Positions 45,340-54,765 are shown, counted from the first letter of the stretch. The stretch is DNA of 64,000 nt from Chitinophaga polysaccharea (GCF_902150045.1 NZ_CABFVU010000004.1:496001-560000), one strand, 5' to 3'. Numbers and translations: made by a program. The notes: generated by a model not told the origin, from the letters alone.

Positions 45340-46941
45340 ATGAGATGCATGCAAAAATATTATAACGCACTTCTTTTGTCCGGCCTTTGCATGATGCTGC
45401 TGGGAAGTTGTAAGAACAACAGGGAGAAAGTGTATGACGACCCTTATGCCGGCGGTAAGCCCGCCCTGGGTATCAGGATGAGCACCGATTTCCCGGCGCC
45501 ACGACTGGGAGATCCCGGCAGCACCGTTACCTTTAAAGCAACAGGACTGATGCCTTACAGATCGGACCTGCAATTTTTTATCAACAGCGAACGTGCAGAG
45601 GTGGTATCTGTAGACAGCTCCGGCATCAAGGTAAAAGTACCTGAAAATGCCAGCACCGGTATCGGTTATGTAACTATTGGCGATCGTATCGTGTTTGGGC
45701 CCGTGTTTCGCGTAAATGGAAAACTTACTTCCGATAACACCTTCAAGGCGCTGGTGGGTTCCAACGGCTATATCAGCAAAGTGCTGCCTCTGGCCGATGG
45801 GCGGATGATCCTGGTGGGAAGCTTTTCCAACTATGAAAACAAAGGGTCGGTAAAACCGCTGAACCGTATTATTCTTATTTCCAAAGATGGGGAACTGGAC
45901 CGCTCCCTCCAGATCGGAGATGGGGTAGGAGGTTACCTGAATACCATAACCACGCTGCCCAACGGCAAAATGGTGATTGGCGGGGGCTTCTCCACTTATG
46001 ATATCCACCTTGGCGAAGTGAACAACATCACGGTGCTGAACAGCAACGGTACTATTGACAGTATGGTGGTAAGAACCTTCCTCGACCGGGATACCGTGCC
46101 AGCCTTCAACGGCGGCGTGGATGGCAATATCCAGCGCGCATTTGTACATGGTAATACCATCACCGCTACCGGCAACTTTAACTTCTACCTGCAACGGGTA
46201 TACGGAAAATCAGATTACCGCGCTAAACGCGATTCTCTTATAGTGGATTCAGTAAGAATTAAAAACCTGGTACGCTTCTTTGCAGACGGATCACTGGACT
46301 CCTCTTTCAACTATAACTTCCTGCTGCACCGCAGCAACGATGGTCCCAACGGCCCGGTGAACGACGCCTTTATGCAGGAAGACGGGAAGCTGATCATTGC
46401 CGGGCGCTTCACCAGGTATAACAACGAATCCGTGAACTACATCGTTCGCCTGAATACAGATGGCACCATTGACCGTACTTTCAAAGTTGGCACAGGCGCC
46501 GATAACTATATTTCATCCATCACTTATAATGAAGCTACCCGCCGGTTTATGCTGTCGGGTAACTTTACCAGTTTCGATGGAAAGGTACAGAACGGGCTGG
46601 TAATGCTGAATGAAGATGGCTCCGTGGACCCTTCCTTCAAAGGCGCTGCAAAAAATTCTGACGACAACTATGCTTATGCCAAACAACTATCCAATGGTAT
46701 GGTGCTGGTGAGCGGCTATTTCAAAAACTACGGCGGTGTTCACCGAGGGCATTTTATGCTGCTGGATCATACCGGCGCATTGGCCAGGGGCTACAATACC
46801 ACCGGCGACCTGGATGGTATTGTGAACGGCGTGCTGGAAACAAGAAATTTCGCTGGACAGCTGCAACTGCTTATCACCGGAGGGTTTGGCAAGTTTGATG
46901 AACAACCCGCCGGCAACATCACCAGGCTTTTACTAAAATGA
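45340..46941 (+). CDS. DUF5008 lipoprotein with delta-60 repeats
   Basis: 533 residues from the ATG at 45340; lipobox MLLGSCKN (C24). An IPT/TIG-like N-terminal domain (about 45-125; PGSTVTFKATGLMPYRSDLQFFI, GIKVKVPENASTGIGYVTI) is followed by a beta-propeller of delta-60 repeats (SKVLPLADGRMILVGSFSNY, NGKMVIGGGFSTY, NDAFMQEDGKLIIAGRFTRYN, LNTDGTIDRTFKVGTG). The combination is the DUF5008 family found in SusCD loci; the function is unknown, but propellers with TIG domains usually bind ligands at the surface. It starts 13 bp after the fasciclin gene. Confidence 0.82.
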   Translation: MRCMQKYYNALLLSGLCMMLLGSCKNNREKVYDDPYAGGKPALGIRMSTDFPAPRLGDPGSTVTFKATGLMPYRSDLQFFINSERAEVVSVDSSGIKVKVPENASTGIGYVTIGDRIVFGPVFRVNGKLTSDNTFKALVGSNGYISKVLPLADGRMILVGSFSNYENKGSVKPLNRIILISKDGELDRSLQIGDGVGGYLNTITTLPNGKMVIGGGFSTYDIHLGEVNNITVLNSNGTIDSMVVRTFLDRDTVPAFNGGVDGNIQRAFVHGNTITATGNFNFYLQRVYGKSDYRAKRDSLIVDSVRIKNLVRFFADGSLDSSFNYNFLLHRSNDGPNGPVNDAFMQEDGKLIIAGRFTRYNNESVNYIVRLNTDGTIDRTFKVGTGADNYISSITYNEATRRFMLSGNFTSFDGKVQNGLVMLNEDGSVDPSFKGAAKNSDDNYAYAKQLSNGMVLVSGYFKNYGGVHRGHFMLLDHTGALARGYNTTGDLDGIVNGVLETRNFAGQLQLLITGGFGKFDEQPAGNITRLLLK

Positions 46942-46965
46942 TTGTTACTTCTAATCCACAGACAC

Positions 46966-48726
46966 ATGCAGAAAAATAAATCAATATGGCTCAACGGGAT
47001 GATGGTATTACTGCTGGGTGGGCTTGTGAGCTGGACCGCCTGCAATAAAGAGCCCGACCGGGTGCTGGAGCGGGGCGATTATACCGATACCACCAGCGCC
47101 ATCGTAAAAAATCCAAAGGTACTGTTCGTGATCATGGATGGGGCCAGGGGGCAGTCGGTACGCGATGCCAATGCCCCCAACATCAGCGCGCTTACTGATC
47201 ATGCCATCTTCAGCTGGAACTCCGTTACAGACACAGATATAGGCGATCTCACCACCTGGGCCGACCTGCTTACCGGCGTGCACAAAGCCAAGCATAGCAT
47301 TGAAGGCAATACCATGGATAATAACAACCTGAACAACTTCCCCGTTTTCTTTAAACGTATTAAAGAAAGGGCGTCGGGCATTCATATCGCCGCCTATAGT
47401 TCCTCTGATGCATTAGGTAGTAATCTTATTACCGGTGCAGATATAAACAAAGTGTTTGCAGATAATGATGAAGCCACTACTACTGCTGCAGTGGCCGGCC
47501 TGGCGGCAGACAGCGCCGGACTGGTAATGGTGCAGTACAATAACGTGGATGCCAGCGGCAAACAGTATGGTTATGATCTCAGCGTACCGCAATACCGCAA
47601 TGCCATCCTGCAAACGGATGATTATATCGGCAAACTGCTCAATGCCGTAAAAGCACGTAAAACCTATGCCGGCGAGAACTGGATGGTAGTAGTAGTGAGT
47701 AATCACGGTGGCGCCTATACGATACCGCCTACGGAAGATGATCATACTATTCTCAGCGATCCGAAAACGAACGGGTTTATCATTTACTCCACACCGGTGT
47801 ATCTCCCTTCTTTTATAGATAAACCATATACGGGTAACCGTTATATAGGCAAAGGCGTGCACCTGTATGGAACAGATGCAAATGCTGTGTATGCCACTAT
47901 TGATGATGTGAACCGTAACTATGACCTGAAAGATACCCGCGGTATGGCCCTGGAAATGAAGATCAAGGTGATGCCCGGCGCCAACGGCGATTATACCTAC
48001 TCCAATACTTCCGTGCTATCCAAAAGGGCCTCCCTTGATCCTGGTGTGCAGGGGTGGGCCGTAGTGCTGAACCAGAAAGGATGGCAGCTGAACATAGGAC
48101 AAAATGCTCCCGGAAGAACAGACAATATGATCGTGAATGGCGCAGATATCAGTGATGGCAACTGGCACGATATCGCCGCACAGTTCGTATACGATACTTC
48201 TGCGCAAACCATGCATGTAAGAACCTTTACCGATGGGAAGTTCAACAACGATATCAATATCACCGGCTACAGCAACCTGAATAATGCTGCACCGCTGCGA
48301 CTGGGCTACCTGCCCTATGCAGGTAGCTATCCGGCCCCGGATGTATACATAACGGAGCTGAAGGTATGGGACAGCACCGCTACAGACCAGGTGATCAGCG
48401 ATTACGCCTGTGAAACCAGTATGTCGGCCACCCATCCTTTAAGGAAGCAGCTCACGGGCTACTGGCCGGCCACCGACGGACAGGGTCCCGTACTGAAAGA
48501 CAAAAGCGATAACCTGTCCGATTTTAAACTGAACGGCCCTTACGGATGGTTCAACTTCAACGACCTGATCTGCCCCGCTTCACCGGCTAATATTGCCCAG
48601 CTGATGCCGCAGCCCATAGATGTAAGCAGGCAGATCCTCGACTGGCTACAGGTTTCCGCAGATCTGCGCTGGAACCTCGACGGGAAAGTATGGACCACCA
48701 GGTATGTAAGCATGAATAACAATTAA
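46966..48726 (+). CDS. Phosphodiesterase/alkaline-phosphatase-fold lipoprotein with LamG-like and DUF4983 domains
   Basis: 586 residues; lipobox VSWTACNK (C26). Residues about 50-320 have the nucleotide pyrophosphatase/alkaline phosphatase fold: LFVIMDGARG (metal-ligand D58), a TTWADLLTG nucleophile-loop equivalent at 96-104, NVDASGKQYG at 193-202 and VVVSNHGG at 243-249. Where active enzymes have D-x2-GH and SDHG, this protein has GK and SNHG, so two metal ligands appear changed. A LamG-like jelly roll (about 330-480) and a DUF4983 tail follow. It may bind rather than cleave. Confidence 0.78.
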   Translation: MQKNKSIWLNGMMVLLLGGLVSWTACNKEPDRVLERGDYTDTTSAIVKNPKVLFVIMDGARGQSVRDANAPNISALTDHAIFSWNSVTDTDIGDLTTWADLLTGVHKAKHSIEGNTMDNNNLNNFPVFFKRIKERASGIHIAAYSSSDALGSNLITGADINKVFADNDEATTTAAVAGLAADSAGLVMVQYNNVDASGKQYGYDLSVPQYRNAILQTDDYIGKLLNAVKARKTYAGENWMVVVVSNHGGAYTIPPTEDDHTILSDPKTNGFIIYSTPVYLPSFIDKPYTGNRYIGKGVHLYGTDANAVYATIDDVNRNYDLKDTRGMALEMKIKVMPGANGDYTYSNTSVLSKRASLDPGVQGWAVVLNQKGWQLNIGQNAPGRTDNMIVNGADISDGNWHDIAAQFVYDTSAQTMHVRTFTDGKFNNDINITGYSNLNNAAPLRLGYLPYAGSYPAPDVYITELKVWDSTATDQVISDYACETSMSATHPLRKQLTGYWPATDGQGPVLKDKSDNLSDFKLNGPYGWFNFNDLICPASPANIAQLMPQPIDVSRQILDWLQVSADLRWNLDGKVWTTRYVSMNNN

Positions 48727-48737
48727 TTATTTACAGG

Positions 48738-50192
48738 ATGATAAATACAATAAAGTTCCCGCCCGCAATACTGCTGGTAAGCTGCCTGGCGGCACTGGCG
48801 CTGTCTTGTAAAAAGCCCGACATCAAAGGAGAAGAGATCACCGTACAACAGGTTGATGTTGCCTTTAAAAGCGACAACGGGCTGATAAAGATCCCTACGG
48901 GCGACAGCAGCTATACAAAGAATGATGCCACTGTAGATATACCGCTGAAGATCCAGCTGTCGGATGCAGCGCCCTCAAGATTTGATATAGGCGTTACCGT
49001 TAATACGGATACGGTGGCCGGCATGATTGCCCGTAACCAGATCCCCGGCGGCGCGCTGCTGGAACAGGACGCCTACAGCCTGCCTAACCTGGTAAACGTG
49101 CCCTTTGGTCGTGAAGAAGCCACCTTTACCCTGAAAGTAAGCCTGGCTTCTTTCGAAAAATACTATGGCAAAACACTGGCCCTGGCAGTAGCGCTTACCG
49201 GTCCTACCAAAAACAATAAGCTGGATGCCGCAAAGAAGATCGTAGTAGTGCAGATCAATACCACCAGCATTGTACCGGTAGGCCAGATCCACTATGTGTA
49301 TTACCCCGATAATGGTAAATCCATACAGGTGCCTGCAGTACGCGGAAAGAACTATACTGTAGGACCGGGCACCCTGCAGGTACCGGTGAATGTAAGCTAT
49401 ACCAGCAGCGCTGGTCCTTCGTTTTACCTGAGGGTAAAACCCAATACAGATACCATTGCCAAACTGCTGACAGCGAATGGTTTGCCCGGTACGGAAGCGC
49501 TCACTGCAGCGGATTTTGCCCTGCCGGATTCTATCTCATTCAAAGATTTTAATAATTCATTGTCGTTTCCCGTTACTGTGAAATTGTCGGCCCTCCTGGC
49601 GCACCCTGGAAAAAAAGTGGCGCTGGCGGTGGATATCACCGATCCATCTATCTACAAAATAGATACTACAAAGAAAACAATGGTGATAGTAATAGATGCC
49701 TCGGGTCTTAAATACAACCCGTATTCCGGTACGGCGTTGCAGCTGCCCGCAGGCGTGGGCGCTTCGGTGACCATTAAGGCGGCAGATTTTGACCTCGGCG
49801 GAGAAGGATGGGGCTATCACGAAACCACAGACAACAATATTCCCGGGACCTACCGTCCCAATGAAGGCGTGGATATTGAAGGCAACGGCGCCAACATCGG
49901 TTTCACTGCCGATGGCGAATGGCTGAAATACAGCGTGGAAGCGCCCGCGGAAGGAGACTACGACATTGCCATTGCTATTACCACTCCCAATGGCGGCGAC
50001 CGCGGACTGCATATAGAAGTAGACGATGTAAACCAAACCGGCAGGATCCCTTTCACCAACACAGGGGGCTGGGGCAACTGGGTGTATCTGCACGGCAACC
50101 TGCATCTCACACCAGGCAAGCACCTGGTGAAGTTTGTATGGGAAACCGGCGATACCAACCTGCGGGATTTTATATTCACCCGTAAAAATTAA
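48738..50192 (+). CDS. DUF1735 (x2) lipoprotein with C-terminal CBM6-like domain
   Basis: 484 residues with lipobox ALALSCKKP (C24). Two consecutive DUF1735-like domains (about 35-165 and 180-325) repeat the same elements, including TVNTDTVAGMIARNQIPGGALL and VKPNTDTIAKLLTANGLPGTEAL. The C-terminal domain (about 345-484) carries GGEGWGYHE, YRPNEGVDIEG, GEWLKYS and GKHLVKFVWETG, matching the CBM6-like modules in the fasciclin protein at 37143. Likely a surface glycan-binding protein. Last gene before a strong terminator. Confidence 0.85.
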   Translation: MINTIKFPPAILLVSCLAALALSCKKPDIKGEEITVQQVDVAFKSDNGLIKIPTGDSSYTKNDATVDIPLKIQLSDAAPSRFDIGVTVNTDTVAGMIARNQIPGGALLEQDAYSLPNLVNVPFGREEATFTLKVSLASFEKYYGKTLALAVALTGPTKNNKLDAAKKIVVVQINTTSIVPVGQIHYVYYPDNGKSIQVPAVRGKNYTVGPGTLQVPVNVSYTSSAGPSFYLRVKPNTDTIAKLLTANGLPGTEALTAADFALPDSISFKDFNNSLSFPVTVKLSALLAHPGKKVALAVDITDPSIYKIDTTKKTMVIVIDASGLKYNPYSGTALQLPAGVGASVTIKAADFDLGGEGWGYHETTDNNIPGTYRPNEGVDIEGNGANIGFTADGEWLKYSVEAPAEGDYDIAIAITTPNGGDRGLHIEVDDVNQTGRIPFTNTGGWGNWVYLHGNLHLTPGKHLVKFVWETGDTNLRDFIFTRKN

Positions 50193-50198
50193 TTAACG

Positions 50199-50237
50199 CA
50201 TGGGATTGTTCAACCGGAACAATCCCATGTTTTTTTT
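50199..50237 (+). terminator. Strong intrinsic terminator
   Basis: A perfect 13-bp stem (CATGGGATTGTTC at 50199-50211, GAACAATCCCATG at 50217-50229), a 5-base loop and eight Ts at 50230-50237. It starts 6 bp past the DUF1735-CBM6 stop and ends 23 bp before the next ATG, leaving little room for a new promoter. Confidence 0.9.
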
Positions 50238-50260
50238 CTCCATGAAAACTTAATCCGCGT

Positions 50261-53200
50261 ATGAAAACTATCTTACACAACCCTCCCAGAATCTGTATGC
50301 TGCTTTTTGTTTTTGTCCTGTTGCCTTTTATACAGGTAACCGCGCAAACATGGCAACTGATTAATCCATTGTACCCTACAAAAGATGCTTTTGTGGCAGC
50401 TTACAATGTAGCCAATTACGGCGCCACCGGCGACGGTGTTACCGATGTAACAGCCATTTTCCAGAACAGGCTCGACACCCTGCGTATCCTCGGGGGCGGT
50501 ACGCTGTTTGTGCCCCAGGGCAAATACAAAATCAGCGGCAACCTGGTGATCCCCAAAGGCGTTACCATCCGCGGGGAATGGCAGAAGCCCGTAAAAGGAC
50601 AGCCGGTCACCGGCACCATCCTCATGGCCTATGCTGGCCGGGGTGACGAAAATGCAGCAGCCTTTATTACCATGGAGCCCTCTTCCGCAGTAATGGATAT
50701 GGCTATCTGGTACCCTGAACAGTTGCCTGGCAGTATCACACCTTATCCGCCGGCTATCCTGTTTGGTAAGCCCAATTATTTTGGCAACGACTACTGTAAC
50801 ACCAAGAACGTAACTTTTGTGAACGCCTACAGCGGGGTCGTGTTTTCCCGTGTCAACGGCGGTAGCTGCCCCATTATCAACGGTCTTTATGGCACACCGC
50901 TTTCCCGTGGTATTGAAATAGATAACATTGCGGATGTAGGGCATATGGAAAGCATCGATTTTTCTCCTGCATATTGGTCGGGCTCTGGTCTTGCCAACGC
51001 ACCCGCTGCCGGCAGCTCCTTTGAAGGCTGGATTTACCAGAACGGTACCGGTATTGTAATGAGAAGAAACGACTGGTCGTACACCTGTTTCGTAAATATT
51101 GAAGGATACAACAAGGGATTTCATGCAGCCCCTTCGCTTGCTACCGTTGGCTCTATTCCCAATGGACATAATTACGGCATGACCTTCACCAATTGTAAAA
51201 CCGGTATTTACCTGGAAGTGGTAAGCTCAGACGGTATCATGTTTGCCCGTTGTAATACAGTTTCCTGCGAAACCGGGGTAGCCATTGCTTCCGGTACTTC
51301 CGGCACCGCGCAGTTCCACACCTGCACATTGGGCGGAACACTGAACGGCCTTACTGTAGATCCTTCCTCCACTACACGAACCATGATGGAGCAATGCACC
51401 ATCACCAAAGGAAAAGTAGATATCGGCGGCGGCACGCTCCTGGCATCCGACAATGATTTCAACAACAACCAGCCGCAGATTATGCTGGGCAATAATTCCA
51501 GGGGCATCATCACCGGTAACCGTTTCTCCAAGGGGGTGAATATCCAGAACAATTCGCTCTACACCAGCACCATTGATCATACGCCGCTTACGCTGAAACC
51601 ATTACCTGTATTCCCGGATGTAAGCAGTGAAACGAAGAAGCCGTCGAGGGCCGTATTGTATGTTGCCACCAAAGCGCCTTTCAATGCTGTGGCCGATGGT
51701 ACTACAGATAATACCACGGCCCTGCAGTCGGCGCTCAACAAGGCATCTCAGGATGGAGGCGGTATCGTGTTCCTGTCCCCAGGGAAATACAAGGTAACCG
51801 GGCATCTTACAGTGCCTTCCGGCGTGGAGTTGAAAGGAGCGTCCGATCTTAGCTCGGTGCCTATGGGGCCTGGTAGTATTATAGAAGTGTATGCAGATAA
51901 GAACAACGCAGCGGGCGCACCTTTCCTCAAACTATCTGCCAATAGTGGTGTCAGGGGAATGACCTTCAATTACCCGGAGCAGGTGTATTCCAATCTGCCA
52001 AATGCACCGGCCTATCCCTACCTGATACAGGTAACCGGCAGCGATGCCTATATTGTGAATGTAGGTATGCGCGCCACTTACAGCGGCATCGATCTGTTCA
52101 CCTATAAATGCGATAACCATTACCTCGACTTCGTTGCAGGGCACGTATTTAAAAACGGCATTCGCGTTGGAGGAAATTCTGCCGGAGGCAAAATTTATAA
52201 TCTCCAGTTCAATACCATTGTATATGCGGCAGGTGCAGAATCAAAGTTTGGCAGCTGGCCCAACTCGCCCACCGGCAACAATTCCGGCGCATATGATTAC
52301 AATTATGCCAACCTCGATTTCCTCACGCTGGGCAATTGCCAGGGCGAAATATTGTACAACGATTTTGTGTTCGGTTCCCACAGTGGTATTGTATTAAAGT
52401 CTGAAAACGGCAGCGGTCCATCTGGTTTAAGCCTGGGATTAGGTATTGATGGCTCCCGCAACAGCATGCGCTTTGAAGGTTCTTCCGGCAGTGGTATGGA
52501 CTTTATCAATACACAGGTAGTAGGGTATGGGGATACCACTACTACGTATATTTCCACGCAACCCACTTATACCGGCGCTTCCACCTTCTTTAACTCCGAC
52601 TACTGGGGCAACCCCGGCAAAGGGCTTATCATGAATGGTGGCACTATTAACATGCAGCAGGCAAACTTCCATCATCCGGGCCAGTTAAGATGGGCTAATA
52701 TCAGCAATGGCTCGCTGAATGTGCACAACTCTGCCATCTGGTCTGTAGGGTCGCTGCTGAATACAGGCGCAGGCCCGCATTTGTCGGCACGCTCCTCCAT
52801 CATCGACAGTACCCAGCTATCAACCAACACCGCCGCTTTATGGAAAAATAACCTCGGCAATATCTGGGGCGTTTCCATAGTGGGCGCTATGGACCGCCAG
52901 GGCTGGACGGCCACCGCATCCGTGAACAGCGGCAGCGCGCAGAATGCGCTGGACAGCAATGCCGTCACCCGCTGGGATACACAAGGCTCCCAGGTGAACG
53001 GGCAAACATTTACCGTAGATATGAAAACGGTAAATACTTTTCACGCTATTGTGCTGGATGTAACAGGCAGCCCGGACGATTCGCCTGCCGGCTACAGCAT
53101 ATACACATCCGGCGACGGCATAAATTGGGGCAGCCCCATTGCCACCGGCGTAGGCAACACCGGCATGACACTGGCCGCTTTCACGGATAAAACCGGCAGG

Positions 53201-53809
53201 TATATCAAAATAGTGCAAACCGGCGCCAAAGGCAATTACTGGTCCATACACGAGCTGTATGTTTTTGGTAAGGTAGATGTAGCCAGTGTGAGTGTAACGC
53301 CGGTATCGGCCCGTATAAAGGTGGATTCCTCCTTGCAGTTAACCGCCACTATCCTGCCGGCAAAGGCTACCAACAAAGCTAAGGTATGGAGCTCCAGCAA
53401 TACGGCCATAGCTACGGTCGACAGCACGGGCAAAGTAAAAGCAAAGAGCGCCGGCGTGGCCGTTATCACTGTTACTACGGTGGATGGCAATAAAACTGCC
53501 ACCTCTTCAGACACGGTATATTCCACCGCCTTCATAAAAGCCCCGCCCGCTGGTGATATTTTCGTATATCCGAACCCGGTAACCGCAGGCCGTGTGCTGC
53601 TGCAGTTCAGGGATGGCCCTGCCGGCAGGTACCAGCTGCGCCTGTTGAATTACATAAACCAGCCAGTGTATACTGCTACGGTAAATGTAACGGATAAGCG
53701 TACACCGGTAACGTTGCAATGGGGCAATAAAGTGTTGCCAGGATATTATTTACTGGAAGCAACGCATACCAGTGGACGGCGTTTGGTAAAAGCGGTGGTG
53801 ATACAATAA
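50261..53809 (+). CDS. Tandem beta-helix (GH55/pectate-lyase-3-like) T9SS enzyme with discoidin and Big2 domains
   Basis: 1182 residues. Signal peptide (LLFVFVLLPFIQVTAQ); first right-handed beta-helix from about 42 (NYGATGDGVTDVTAIFQNRL, GGGTLFVPQGKYKISGNL); second from about 470 (FNAVADGTTDNTTALQSAL, GGGIVFLSPGKYKVTGHL); an F5/8 type C domain (about 870-1005); a Big2 Ig-like domain (about 1008-1090); a T9SS sorting domain (about 1098-1182, YPNPVTAGRVLLQF to LVKAVVIQ). Two tandem helices each opening with a Pectate_lyase_3 motif are the hallmark of GH55 beta-1,3-glucanases, but specificity is unproven. It is the only likely polysaccharidase in the locus. Confidence 0.83.
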   Translation: MKTILHNPPRICMLLFVFVLLPFIQVTAQTWQLINPLYPTKDAFVAAYNVANYGATGDGVTDVTAIFQNRLDTLRILGGGTLFVPQGKYKISGNLVIPKGVTIRGEWQKPVKGQPVTGTILMAYAGRGDENAAAFITMEPSSAVMDMAIWYPEQLPGSITPYPPAILFGKPNYFGNDYCNTKNVTFVNAYSGVVFSRVNGGSCPIINGLYGTPLSRGIEIDNIADVGHMESIDFSPAYWSGSGLANAPAAGSSFEGWIYQNGTGIVMRRNDWSYTCFVNIEGYNKGFHAAPSLATVGSIPNGHNYGMTFTNCKTGIYLEVVSSDGIMFARCNTVSCETGVAIASGTSGTAQFHTCTLGGTLNGLTVDPSSTTRTMMEQCTITKGKVDIGGGTLLASDNDFNNNQPQIMLGNNSRGIITGNRFSKGVNIQNNSLYTSTIDHTPLTLKPLPVFPDVSSETKKPSRAVLYVATKAPFNAVADGTTDNTTALQSALNKASQDGGGIVFLSPGKYKVTGHLTVPSGVELKGASDLSSVPMGPGSIIEVYADKNNAAGAPFLKLSANSGVRGMTFNYPEQVYSNLPNAPAYPYLIQVTGSDAYIVNVGMRATYSGIDLFTYKCDNHYLDFVAGHVFKNGIRVGGNSAGGKIYNLQFNTIVYAAGAESKFGSWPNSPTGNNSGAYDYNYANLDFLTLGNCQGEILYNDFVFGSHSGIVLKSENGSGPSGLSLGLGIDGSRNSMRFEGSSGSGMDFINTQVVGYGDTTTTYISTQPTYTGASTFFNSDYWGNPGKGLIMNGGTINMQQANFHHPGQLRWANISNGSLNVHNSAIWSVGSLLNTGAGPHLSARSSIIDSTQLSTNTAALWKNNLGNIWGVSIVGAMDRQGWTATASVNSGSAQNALDSNAVTRWDTQGSQVNGQTFTVDMKTVNTFHAIVLDVTGSPDDSPAGYSIYTSGDGINWGSPIATGVGNTGMTLAAFTDKTGRYIKIVQTGAKGNYWSIHELYVFGKVDVASVSVTPVSARIKVDSSLQLTATILPAKATNKAKVWSSSNTAIATVDSTGKVKAKSAGVAVITVTTVDGNKTATSSDTVYSTAFIKAPPAGDIFVYPNPVTAGRVLLQFRDGPAGRYQLRLLNYINQPVYTATVNVTDKRTPVTLQWGNKVLPGYYLLEATHTSGRRLVKAVVIQ

Positions 53810-53845
53810 AGAAGTTAATTGTTTATTATTCGATCTGATATGACG

Positions 53846-53872
53846 GCCGGCCTTTTGAGGCCGGCTTATTTT
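53846..53872 (+). terminator. Intrinsic terminator of the beta-helix gene
   Basis: GCCGGCC (53846-53852), loop TTTTGA, GGCCGGC (53859-53865), then TTATTTT. Thirty-seven bp past the stop codon. Confidence 0.8.
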
Positions 53873-53909
53873 AGGCATTCATCAGTATTATATTCAGGGC
53901 AGATCTTAT

Positions 53910-54737
53910 CTAATCATTTTGAATACTGTTAACCTTAACGTTTTTCCTGGATGCTTTGTATACTTCATTAGGAGAATCCCCAAACTCTTTTTTAAAAACA
54001 AAAGAGAAATGAGACAGGTCTTCAAAACCGACTTCCAGATACACATCGCCTGGCCGCTGATTTTGTTTGCTTATTTTAAAATAAGCCTCCTCCAACCGTT
54101 TTTTCTTCAGCCAGATTCCAGGCGTAGTTCCAAATATTTTTCGAAAGTCTCTTTTAAACGATGATAAACTCCTTCCGGTGAGGTAAGCAAATTTCTCCAG
54201 ATTGACATTGAACCTGAAATTCCGGTTCATATATTCCTCCAGGTTGATTTTATCAATAATGCCGAAGTTGAAAAAAATATTGGCCAGGTCTGGTTGTGAT
54301 TTCAGTAAGATCAACAGCAGTTCTTCTCTCTTTATATCCGCAAAAGTTTCATCAAGCTCTAAGTCTCCCTTGTAATAAGGCACCAATGAACGTATAAAGC
54401 TTTTGATCAACCTATTTTCCGGTATGAAAAGGAATGAGTCGTTGGTATCCGCTGTCACCGATTCATAAGGATGACGTTCCAGGAACTGCTTTAAAAATGA
54501 TTCGTCGAGTGTAATGATTATTTTCTCAAATTCGTCATGGTCTTTGTATTTGGTATAACGAACCAAATGATTTTTCCGGGCGATAAAATAATCGCCCGGT
54601 TTCATATTATAGTGTTTGCCGCCATCATAAGCCTTCATAGACCCTCTGAGCAGATAAAGAAAATAATGTTCCGGTATAAACTTTTCAGGGGATATTTCCG
54701 GGCCAAGGTGACAGGACTGGATATTATTTACTTTCAT
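53910..54737 (-). CDS. AraC family transcriptional regulator
   Basis: 275 residues from the ATG at 54737. N-terminal cupin-like sensing domain (HYFLYLLRGSMKAYDGGKHYNMKPGDYFIARKNHLVRY); C-terminal AraC helix-turn-helix pair (NLEKFAYLTGRSLSSFKRDFRKIFGTTPGIWLKKKR and GFEDLSHFSFVFKKEFGDSPNEV). The coding sequence is noticeably more AT-rich than its neighbours. It lies 28 bp after the SDR gene on the same strand and is likely cotranscribed with it. Control of the adjacent glycan operon is possible but not indicated by any site I can see. Confidence 0.88.
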   Translation of the reverse strand: MKVNNIQSCHLGPEISPEKFIPEHYFLYLLRGSMKAYDGGKHYNMKPGDYFIARKNHLVRYTKYKDHDEFEKIIITLDESFLKQFLERHPYESVTADTNDSFLFIPENRLIKSFIRSLVPYYKGDLELDETFADIKREELLLILLKSQPDLANIFFNFGIIDKINLEEYMNRNFRFNVNLEKFAYLTGRSLSSFKRDFRKIFGTTPGIWLKKKRLEEAYFKISKQNQRPGDVYLEVGFEDLSHFSFVFKKEFGDSPNEVYKASRKNVKVNSIQND

Positions 54738-54765
54738 TTTATATTCTATAGTAATAGAATGTAAA

